From assembly GCA_013002925.1 (NCBI GenBank), contig JABDLQ010000461.1, positions 1 through 8,273 of the forward strand: DNA of 8,273 nt, read 5' to 3'. Below are positions 1 through 4,742 of this stretch, in pieces. The DNA is from Gammaproteobacteria bacterium. Its GTDB lineage: Bacteria; Pseudomonadota; Gammaproteobacteria; Steroidobacterales; SZUA-146. The translations under genes and the position numbers were made by a program. Each line of letters opens with the position of its first letter. The stretch's first letter is position 1. The notes under the pieces are model-generated. The model saw nothing but the letters and a program-made list of their open reading frames with translations. It had not been told where the DNA came from and did no database searches.

Positions 1-137
1 GCTTAGAAAGGCGGAGAATGTGCGGCCGATGGACTCTTTCCGGGATCCCTTTTTCTTACTAAATAACCTGAACCGTATTTTCCAAATAAGCTTACTGGGT
101 AATGAGGATCACTATCGCTTCTCTTCAATGCTTCTTA

Positions 138-320
138 TGACCTACCCCCCCAATGCGATACAGTTCGACTATAGAATCTGCCCGTAAATTGGTTCACTAT
201 TTTTAGCGTACATCACATACTCATTGGGTGTCATATTACCAATCGACGTATGTAGTCGCTGTGCATTGTAGTCGTTTCTCCAAGCTTCAATTCGATGTTG
301 TGCATCCTCGAGAAATTTAA
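138..320 (-). mobile_element. Truncated IS3-family insertion sequence (3' end with terminal repeat)
   Basis: This is the right-hand remnant of an IS3-family element read on the minus strand. It holds the last 49 codons of an OrfB-type transposase. About 30 bp past the stop codon, at 138-150, lies a TGACCTACCCCCC sequence. TGA followed by a C-rich run resembles the outer ends I know for IS407-like members of the IS3 family, and the distance from stop codon to end is normal for such elements. The transposase homology stops abruptly near 318, where an inverted-repeat element begins, so the rest of the IS is missing here. The other terminal repeat and a target duplication cannot be identified in the window. 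The family call is solid; the exact outer boundary at 138 is inferred. Confidence 0.72.
169..318 (-). pseudogene. IS3-family transposase (OrfB) C-terminal fragment
   Basis: The minus-strand frame from 318 to the TAG stop at 169-171 encodes 49 residues. They contain FLEDAQ, then IEAWRNDYN, then R-L-H-T-S-I-G-N-x-T-P-N-E-Y. This is the characteristic end of the IS407-type DDE transposase, where relatives read LEDARxxIEAWRxDYNxxRPHSSLGxxTPxEF. It lies downstream of the catalytic glutamate, so no active-site residue is left. Upstream of codon 1 the same frame meets a TAA within a few codons, at the junction with the repeat element. The fragment has no start codon and cannot be functional. Only a homology search would tell which IS it came from. 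Confidence 0.82.
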
Positions 321-340
321 TTGGACCAATTTAATTGGAC
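314..340. repeat. 13-bp tandem direct repeat at the left edge of the inverted-repeat element
   Basis: AATTTAATTGGAC occurs at 314-326 and again at 328-340, a period of 14 bp. The second copy leads into the left terminal repeat of the neighbouring element. The first copy overlaps the last recognisable transposase codons. This places the break in the IS3 remnant at this junction. The doubling could come from replication slippage or from an insertion event. Confidence 0.7.
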
Positions 341-443
341 AGGCACAAACCAGATTAGACAAATTGTCGGTTTCCATCCAGATTTGGATAATAATCAGAC
401 GAATAACCGCATTATTTATCGAGATTTGAGTGCCTGTCCAATT
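333..443. repeat. 111-bp inverted-repeat element (MITE-like)
   Basis: Two perfect 14-bp inverted copies bound this stretch: AATTGGACAGGCAC at 333-346 and GTGCCTGTCCAATT at 430-443. The interior is non-coding and rich in short inverted repeats: AAACC 347-351 with GGTTT 369-373, GACA 358-361 with TGTC 365-368, ATCCA 376-380 with TGGAT 385-389, and GATAATAAT 387-395 with ATTATTTATC 411-420 (one bulge). The element directly abuts the truncated IS3 transposase. A small non-autonomous element or a REP-like structured repeat is the best reading. There is no transposase in the window that could mobilise it, and a transcribed structured RNA cannot be excluded. Confidence 0.6.
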
Positions 444-477
444 GCCTTGCAATTGCCTCATTGCCTGTGCAATTGCC
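431..477. repeat. Three iterated ~16-bp units at the right edge of the inverted-repeat element
   Basis: TGCCTGTCCAATTGCC (431-446) recurs with one deletion and one substitution at 443-457, and with a single substitution as TGCCTGTGCAATTGCC at 462-477. The first unit contains the right terminal repeat of the element at 333-443, so that terminal sequence has been iterated outward. No protein or RNA gene is evident in the array. Confidence 0.65.
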
Positions 478-676
478 CAAGCCGTTTCAGCAGTAACTGG
501 TACGCGGTGGAAGTGCAGTACCAACCTCGTGCTGACCCGCATCACGTCGGCTGTTTAAGCGAGAAAACATTAGCCCATTCGGGCGTCAAAACATGATTTT
601 CGTATTGAGCGCAGCATAAGCCGGCGTTAACACACACCGTTTTTCAAAGCGATCGGTACTCGCGGACCCCCGTTTT
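478..676. other. Non-coding stretch, no gene seen
   Basis: I find no convincing gene here. Two short inverted repeats are visible: TGGTAC 498-503 with GTACCA 518-523, and GCCC 573-576 with GGGC 581-584. Neither is followed by a T-run, so neither looks like a terminator. Open frames crossing the region on either strand lack a ribosome binding site and recognisable protein character. It is probably leader or spacer DNA between the repeat element and the promoter region of the TPR gene. Confidence 0.5.
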
Positions 677-698
677 TATACTGACAACCGTTGTCAAC
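677..698 (+). promoter_or_regulatory. Candidate operator palindrome overlapping a -10-like box
   Basis: TGACAAC-C-GTTGTCA at 682-696 is a perfect 15-bp palindrome. Its first base is the last base of a TATACT hexamer (677-682) that matches a sigma-70 -10 box. A start about seven bases downstream would fall in the centre of the palindrome, a common place for a repressor to bind. I see no good -35 hexamer at the right distance, so promoter activity is inferred. If it is used, the TPR gene at 926 would have a leader of roughly 235 nt. A related half-site lies at 799-810. Confidence 0.4.
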
Positions 699-798
699 AC
701 AAATTGCTTTTTCAGTTCTGGAAGTAAAATCAAAATATATTATTTTTTCACCAGTCTTCTCTCGTACCAATTGGCGGCAATCTCCAGGCGCACCGGGG

Positions 799-810
799 GT
801 TGACAACGGT
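799..810 (+). promoter_or_regulatory. Second copy of the operator-like motif
   Basis: GTTGACAACGGT at 799-810 is the exact reverse complement of 687-698. The two 12-bp copies therefore form an inverted pair about 110 bp apart upstream of the TPR gene. The core GTTGACAAC is itself nearly palindromic. Paired copies are compatible with one DNA-binding protein using both. TTGACA inside it resembles a -35 box, but no -10 box follows at 15-19 bp, so I do not call a promoter here. Confidence 0.35.
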
Positions 811-925
811 AGCGATAAAAAACGTGAGTTTTTTTCATGCAGGGCCTGATATTTTTTCGTTTGTTGTTTCGACGATTGCCGATTAGTTTTATTGGCGACG
901 AACAACACCCACAGGAGGAACCGTC

Positions 926-1468
926 ATGAAAAGATTTGATACTACGAACGCCCGAACCAGGAAACTGCCTGCGGCGTTAGCTATTGTGGCTACGCTCGCG
1001 TGTCAGGTCGCACTGGCAACTGAACCTGCGCCTGCTGCGTATCGCATGGCTGCTATAAGCGACCAGGCGCACGGTGACGAATTGATCCGCGGTGACTACG
1101 AGCGGGTCATTGAAGAACTTGAAAGCGCCAGCGTGCACCGTTCTGCGAAGTTTTGGGTGCGCAATAACCTGTGCGTTGCCTACACGCTGGTAAAAGACGT
1201 TGAAAAGGCCATGCGTGCCTGCGAAGAGGCGGTGGTGCTCAGCCGCAAAGTAGCACGCAGCCGTGATACGTTGACGGAACAAAATCGACTTAGAGACATT
1301 GCCGTGGCGCTGTCGAATCGCGGAGTAATTCGCGCGTTGACCGCTGACATGGTAAGTGCAAAGAACGACTTTGAAACGGCGATTCAGCTGCGTGTCCGTC
1401 TGAAAGAACCGGTGGTCAATCTCGCGAAACTGGAAATGAAGAAAAGCGAAACCGTTGCGGCTTCGTAG
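926..1468 (+). CDS. Secreted TPR-repeat protein of unknown function
   Basis: The protein has 180 residues. A basic N-terminus and hydrophobic stretch (about 13-31) end in A-L-A before T32, a good signal peptidase I site, so the mature protein is probably periplasmic. The mature part is helical with tetratricopeptide-like units. One is near 47-67 (AHGDELIRGDYERVIEELESA), one near 76-106 (WVRNNLCVAY followed by EKAMRACEEAV), and one near 126-155 (VALSNRGVIRAL followed by AKNDFETAI). Such repeats bind partner proteins; no catalytic motif is visible. The start is well supported: AGGAGG lies 7 bases before ATG 926. The gene stands alone between IS remnants, so context gives no partner. The leader carries palindromic sites at 682-696 and 799-810 that may control it. 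I do not recognise a specific family. Confidence 0.85.
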   Translation: MKRFDTTNARTRKLPAALAIVATLACQVALATEPAPAAYRMAAISDQAHGDELIRGDYERVIEELESASVHRSAKFWVRNNLCVAYTLVKDVEKAMRACEEAVVLSRKVARSRDTLTEQNRLRDIAVALSNRGVIRALTADMVSAKNDFETAIQLRVRLKEPVVNLAKLEMKKSETVAAS

Positions 1469-1617
1469 CATGGGGTTCGTCCACAGATATCGGCGGGCGT
1501 ATCGAGCCGGGGCAGCTTACCCAAAGATGCGTCCGCCATGTCACGAAGTAGGAGCGGTAAGATGCTCTAAAACGATAACTATTGTGAATTGACTCGACTG
1601 AAATTTACGTGTCCTAA

Positions 1618-1722
1618 ATTTTTCCGGCGAATCTCTTCCATCTTCAGGCCGACCAGGAAGCTCTCAGCCGCCGCATCGTCATGGCAGTTACCCCGTCGGC
1701 TCAGCTTTTCATCGTTAGCGAG
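1618..1722 (-). pseudogene. IS3-family transposase internal fragment (second element)
   Basis: About 35 residues on the minus strand read LSRRGNCHDDAAAESFLVGLK followed by MEEIRRK. This matches the S-x-(K/R)-G-N-C-x-D-N-A-x-A-E-S-F-F-x-x-L-K-x-E segment around the last acidic residue of the IS3/IS150-type DDE transposase; the E of AESF is the catalytic glutamate. Flanking residues do not continue the family: the conserved TRxEARxxIFxYIExFYN segment is absent and the first two catalytic acids are missing. It is an isolated fragment. Its subgroup differs from the IS407-like fragment at 169-318, so the two are not halves of one gene. The homologous core is clear; the ends are approximate. Confidence 0.72.
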
Positions 1723-1859
1723 TTTGTCGGGCGGCATTCCAACTCTTGCAGAGGGTTGCACCAAAAGTTCCGGACGTTTCTTACTATCTGGAAACTTAGA
1801 GAGGTCTGTTTCGGACTTTTTATGGTGTCGGACGCAGATCAGAACAAACCTGCAAAGAT

Positions 1860-1936
1860 TGGTGGGCCCGGTAGGACTTGAACCTACGACCAATGGATTA
1901 TGAGTCCACTGCTCTAACCAGCTGAGCTACAGGCCC
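1860..1936 (-). tRNA. tRNA with CAU anticodon, probably tRNA-Ile2 (lysidine type)
   Basis: The 77-nt gene folds as a complete cloverleaf with encoded CCA. The acceptor stem is GGGCCUG/CGGGCCC with one G-U pair and discriminator A73. The D arm is GCUCAG..., the anticodon loop CUCAUAA, and the T arm GUAGG-UUCAAGU-CCUAC. CAU could mean elongator Met or Ile2. C4-G69 and C5-G68 pairs, the G27-U43 pair, the UUGGUCG variable region and the GUUCAAGUC T loop all match E. coli tRNA-Ile2 rather than tRNA-Met. If so, TilS would convert C34 to lysidine so that it reads AUA. Initiator Met is excluded by the paired first base pair and the anticodon stem, which lacks three G-C pairs. Its promoter region contains TATACT at 1962-1967. 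Confidence 0.96.
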
Positions 1937-1961
1937 TGGAAGGAGATCCGTCAGGGCGCAC

Positions 1962-1990
1962 AGTATAGCGGGCGATGCTTCAAATCACCA
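1962..1990 (-). promoter_or_regulatory. Candidate promoter of the tRNA gene
   Basis: On the minus strand TATACT (1967-1962) lies 26 bp upstream of the tRNA 5' end and is followed by the G+C-rich discriminator GTGCGCCC, typical of stable-RNA promoters under stringent control. At a 17-bp spacing the -35 position reads TGGTGA, a poor match. The -10 box and discriminator are the support; the -35 assignment is weak. Confidence 0.45.
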
Positions 1991-2006
1991 CGGTGGGGAG
2001 GGTGAT
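1984..2006 (-). terminator. Possible weak terminator after the lipoprotein gene
   Basis: Just after the TAA stop of the lipoprotein gene, minus-strand ATCACC (2006-2001) can pair with GGTGAT (1989-1984) around an 11-nt loop, followed by only three Ts. The stem is short and the T-run poor, so termination would be inefficient. The site also overlaps the presumed -35 area of the tRNA promoter. Confidence 0.22.
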
Positions 2007-2012
2007 TAAGCT

Positions 2013-2552
2013 TTAGTGAGTATTATCCGCATGCAGGTTATGCAGACGGCGGCTTTCGAGGTCCCGGACCTGTATCAGCGCCTCGATGTTTGCTTTTACC
2101 CGTGATATTTCGGCTGCCTGGCCAATGCCATCGGGACTGGATTCAAGCAACCACAAGCGTGTGCGGCTGGTTTCGAGAGCCTCGCTGACAATTTCGAGCC
2201 GGTTGTTGGCATCATATATTTTGCGGCCCATCGTGTAGCCGGTCTCATACTCGTTCCAGTTTGAGTCGTCACAATTTCCATCCGGGTATACGCCGTGCTC
2301 GCCTGCAAACAGGCCCTTTTTAAAGCTGCAGTTTGTGTTATCGGCAGGCGCGAGGGCGGTTACCGTCCGCGCGTCCTTTTCGGTGTTACACACACCTGAC
2401 GCGGTGACGCCATTGTAAGTGGTCTCTGCCAGCGCATAGGCAGTTCCGCCGTAACCCGGGCTATTCGAATGACAGGCCTGTGGTGCAGAGGTAGCGCAAC
2501 CAGCAACGCCGGTCGAAACGAGAGCAATGCCAAGGAGTGTGCGTAAGTTCAT
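2013..2552 (-). CDS. Small lipoprotein of unknown function
   Basis: The product has 179 residues from the ATG at 2552. A hydrophobic signal runs over residues 3-18 and ends in the lipobox V-A-G-C, with the lipidated Cys at 19. Residue +2 is Ala, so outer-membrane sorting is expected. The mature protein has four more cysteines (about 27, 55, 75 and 94), enough for two disulfides. A central W-N-E-Y-E-x-G-Y-x-x-G-R motif is followed by a charged helical C-terminal segment (about 119-171) that could form a coiled coil. The pattern is faintly reminiscent of DUF2799 lipoproteins, which I cannot confirm. An in-frame ATG at 2564 would add four residues, but AGG touches it directly; the 2552 start has an AGGATGGA sequence at better distance and puts the signal at the very N-terminus. 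Confidence 0.84.
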   Translation of the reverse strand: MNLRTLLGIALVSTGVAGCATSAPQACHSNSPGYGGTAYALAETTYNGVTASGVCNTEKDARTVTALAPADNTNCSFKKGLFAGEHGVYPDGNCDDSNWNEYETGYTMGRKIYDANNRLEIVSEALETSRTRLWLLESSPDGIGQAAEISRVKANIEALIQVRDLESRRLHNLHADNTH

Positions 2553-2591
2553 GAGAGAGTCCATCCTGAAAAGCGAGCCGAATTAACTAAC

Positions 2592-2637
2592 GTACGCACG
2601 AGGGTGCCGCGGATCGACGTGGTCGACCCGTGCGTAC
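2592..2637. repeat. Strong hairpin upstream of the lipoprotein gene
   Basis: GTACGCACG at 2592-2600 is the perfect reverse complement of CGTGCGTAC at 2629-2637. The fold can continue inward with GGGT 2602-2605 and ACCC 2626-2629, if the outer stem gives up one pair. A small inner hairpin CGAC-GTG-GTCG lies at 2615-2625. No T-run follows on either strand, so this is not a Rho-independent terminator. It sits about 40 bp before the lipoprotein start and may be in its 5' leader, or serve as a protein binding site or transcript-end stabiliser for the upstream sirtuin mRNA. Confidence 0.55.
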
Positions 2638-2829
2638 ATCACAATTTACTGTGGTGGCGCCTCCGAAAACGGAATTATGGTAAAAAGCTGTACAAGCACT
2701 GGTTCATTGGTCAGTGAAAACCCTGAAAATTACACTGCTTGCATTGACAGGGGTCAGAGCACGCATGGATATTCTGGCGGAACGAAACAGCCAGGCCGAT
2801 CGAAGACTTAAGCGAGTATGCAGTAGAAA
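2638..2829. other. Spacer between the lipoprotein and sirtuin genes, no supported gene
   Basis: No supported gene lies here. A plus-strand GTG frame from 2714 begins with a signal-peptide-like sequence (MKTLKITLLALTG) but loses that character and runs into the antisense of the sirtuin gene. It has no ribosome binding site. A GACAGGGGTCAGAGCACGC stretch around 2746-2764 interrupts it. No clear terminator follows the sirtuin stop and no convincing promoter hexamers are seen for the lipoprotein gene. Confidence 0.45.
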
Positions 2830-3741
2830 TTATTGTGTTAATGATGCGGTCAACGGCAACAGCTCATTGGCGTCATGCACAATTTTGCGCACGGGCAGAT
2901 CATCCGCGCGGGTTTTACCCTGATTTATAATGATTACCGGCAATTGACGTGCGCAAAAATCGCGTACGATGCGAAACCCTGAAAATACGATAAGTGATGA
3001 CCCGACAACAAGAAGTGCGCCGGCCTGCTCTTGTGCACGTAACGCCGCGCTAATGATGCGTTGTGGAATGCCTTCGCCAAAAAACACAACGTCCGGTTTG
3101 AGTTTGCCGCCGCATGTCGGGCACCGTGGTGGCAGAAAATGTTTTGTTGCCCGAGCCGCAATCCACGCGTCACCATCGGGTTTTTGTTCGGTCGTTGTCT
3201 GCGGTACCGAAGCAAACCAGTTGGGATTCTGTGCTTCCATTTCCTGCTGCAGCGATTCGCGCGCGAGCGTATTCGAGCAACTCAGACAGGAGGCCGTGGA
3301 AAGATTGCCGTGCAGGTCGACGACGTTCTGATGCTGTGCCTGTGCATGGAGCCGATCGACATTCTGCGTAATCAGGTGGCTCACGTGGCCGCGTTGTTCC
3401 AGTTCAGCAAGGGCATAATGGCCGGCGTTGGGTCGCGCCCGACCCATTGTTTTCCAGCCTACTGCACTGCGCGCCCAGTAACGCTGATACACCTCTGCTG
3501 ATTCAATAAAATCTTTGTACTGCACCGGTTTGGCGTGTTTCCAGTTCCCATCGATATCGCGATATTCGGGAATTCCGGATGCCGTGCTAATGCCCGCGCC
3601 CGTCAACACCAGCACCGGACCATGCTGCGCGACAAAATCCGCAACCACCCTTGCATCGCTTGCAAGCGTGGCGAGCGCCCGGGATGAACCGGAATGACCC
3701 GTGGTACGGCCCTTTACAGAATTTTCAGATTGTAATGTCAT
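2830..3741 (-). CDS. NAD-dependent protein deacylase, class II (SIRT4-like) sirtuin
   Basis: The 303-residue product has the full sirtuin core. GAGIS (48-52) and the following SGIPEYR form the NAD loop. TQNVDRLH (125-132) and the catalytic His of DLHG (about 144) follow. The zinc cysteines are C-x2-C at 152/155 and C-x2-C at 207/210, and FFGEGIP (220-226), GSS (247-249) and N-Q (273-274) complete the cofactor site. KPDGD before the second cysteine pair and CGGKLKPDVVFFGE are typical of class II sirtuins, unlike the class III CobB. The enzyme would use NAD to remove acyl groups from lysines, releasing nicotinamide, in the cytoplasm. No key residue is missing. I chose the ATG at 3741; the frame is open to an ATG at 3861, but the 40 extra residues resemble no sirtuin N-terminus. 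Neither start has a clear Shine-Dalgarno sequence. Confidence 0.93.
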   Translation of the reverse strand: MTLQSENSVKGRTTGHSGSSRALATLASDARVVADFVAQHGPVLVLTGAGISTASGIPEYRDIDGNWKHAKPVQYKDFIESAEVYQRYWARSAVGWKTMGRARPNAGHYALAELEQRGHVSHLITQNVDRLHAQAQHQNVVDLHGNLSTASCLSCSNTLARESLQQEMEAQNPNWFASVPQTTTEQKPDGDAWIAARATKHFLPPRCPTCGGKLKPDVVFFGEGIPQRIISAALRAQEQAGALLVVGSSLIVFSGFRIVRDFCARQLPVIIINQGKTRADDLPVRKIVHDANELLPLTASLTQ

Positions 3742-3913
3742 ACACCAATCAGCAAAAATGCCTGGCCCGATCTTCGCACGATTGGGGTTGTAGCCGCAAA
3801 ATGCGTCAATCACATCGCACGGCTGATGGGTAGCGGCGAGATTAATGAATACCGGCAACATCTACCGCATAACACGTCACTTGCAGCGAGCCAAAGCGAC
3901 GTTGTAATGCCGG

Positions 3914-3943
3914 TTCGCGTCCGGGATACGCCGCTGGCATAAT
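3914..3943 (+). promoter_or_regulatory. Candidate promoter of the HAD phosphatase gene
   Basis: CATAAT (3938-3943) matches five of six -10 bases and is preceded by TGG, an extended -10 signature. TTCGCG at 3914-3919 sits at an 18-bp spacing but is a poor -35 match. A start near 3950 would give a leader of about 40 nt before ATG 3991. Nothing else in the 249-bp divergent spacer looks better for this gene, and I find no matching promoter for the sirtuin. Confidence 0.35.
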
Positions 3944-3990
3944 CTTGCCAATGTCGCAGGCAATCATTAATCAGGCGCGCGAGTTGTTCA

Positions 3991-4698
3991 ATGCAGGGAC
4001 CAACATCCGTTAACCTCGATGGCATCAAGGCCATCAGCTTCGACCTTGATGACACATTGTGGGCGATCAAGCCGGTGCTCTTACGCGCCGAGAAAGTGTC
4101 GCGTGACTGGTTGATTGCCAATTATCCGGCGACCCAACAATTTTTTGAGACGCATTCAATAATGGATCTGCGGGCAGAAATGTTTGCTGCATTTCCCGAG
4201 CGTGATTACGATCTGACCTTTATCCGCAAAGAATGTTACGGCCGTATTCTGGAATTTGGCGGCTATGATCGCAGTGCGGTGGATGCAGTGTATGCCGTCT
4301 TTAAAAAACAACGCGATACCCTGGAACTTTATGACGATGTCATGCCGTTTTTCGAAGGGCTGGCGTCGGATCTGATTCGCATCGCTTTGACCAATGGCAC
4401 GGCCAGTCTCGCGCGCACGCCGCTAAAAGACGAGTTTCACACCTATCTCAATGCCTTTTTGGTGAGGGCGCCGAAACCGGAGGCGGCGATGTTCGAGGCG
4501 GCACTGGATCAACATCAACTGGCACCCCATGAACTGCTGCATGTTGGCGATGACCTGGTATCGGATGTCGGTGGGGCACTGACATTAGGTATCCCGACGG
4601 TATGGGTTAACCGGCATAGCAAAGACTGGCACGATGCGCATGATCGACCGCACTTTGTCGTAAACAGCCTGGAGCAGCTGGCTCACTTGCTCTGCTGA
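3991..4698 (+). CDS. HAD-superfamily phosphatase, YigB-like (possible FMN phosphatase)
   Basis: The protein has 235 residues and all four HAD motifs. Motif I is FDLDDTL, with nucleophile D18 and acid/base D20. Motif II is TNG with T134, motif III is K162 in APKPEAAMF, and motif IV is HVGDDLVSDVGGA with D187 and D188. The helical insert after motif I (about 24-115) is a C1-type cap. The start ISFDLDDTLWAIKPVLLRAE and the LHVGDDLxxDVGGA block resemble E. coli YigB, a subfamily IA hydrolase that dephosphorylates FMN; the substrate here is inferred. Full length agrees with the family. The ATG at 3991 has only a weak GAG seven bases upstream. The gene is divergent from the sirtuin and converges on rpoD with a 44-bp gap lacking a clear terminator. 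Confidence 0.92.
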   Translation: MQGPTSVNLDGIKAISFDLDDTLWAIKPVLLRAEKVSRDWLIANYPATQQFFETHSIMDLRAEMFAAFPERDYDLTFIRKECYGRILEFGGYDRSAVDAVYAVFKKQRDTLELYDDVMPFFEGLASDLIRIALTNGTASLARTPLKDEFHTYLNAFLVRAPKPEAAMFEAALDQHQLAPHELLHVGDDLVSDVGGALTLGIPTVWVNRHSKDWHDAHDRPHFVVNSLEQLAHLLC

Positions 4699-4742
4699 GC
4701 ATTCGGTTCGGGTAGATTACCGCTTCAACCCTTGGAGTGCCG

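Noticed and set aside
2..187. Plus-strand frame open from the left edge to a TAA at 185-187
   Set aside because: The 61 codons show no recognisable protein and run through the presumed IS terminal repeat and transposase stop region. An open stretch of this length is expected by chance at a few percent per frame.
314..477. CRISPR array
   Set aside because: The repeated units are about 16 bp, overlap or adjoin each other, and have no uniform spacers; no cas genes are present.
627..908. Minus-strand 93-residue open frame
   Set aside because: It lies in A+T-rich leader DNA, has no ribosome binding site or recognisable domain, and covers the palindromic sites upstream of the TPR gene.
977..1471. 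Long minus-strand frame opposite the TPR gene
   Set aside because: It is a shadow of the plus-strand gene, which has a strong ribosome binding site, signal peptide and TPR pattern.
169..1722. The two IS3 fragments as halves of one interrupted transposase
   Set aside because: The order and strand would fit, but the motifs belong to different IS3 subgroups: IS407-like at the end fragment, IS150-like at the internal fragment.
1589..1903. Plus-strand open frame ending in GPVGLEPTT-like residues
   Set aside because: This is the well-known false translation across the antisense of a tRNA gene. The upstream half is the antisense of a transposase fragment.
3842..3967. Minus-strand 41-residue open frame upstream of the sirtuin
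   Set aside because: The amino-acid composition looks plausible, but it is very short, has no ribosome binding site and overlaps the probable HAD promoter. Not enough to call a gene.
4699..4742. Possible bidirectional terminator between the HAD gene and rpoD
   Set aside because: Only a GGTA-GAT-TACC stem of four pairs, with no T-run on either strand.
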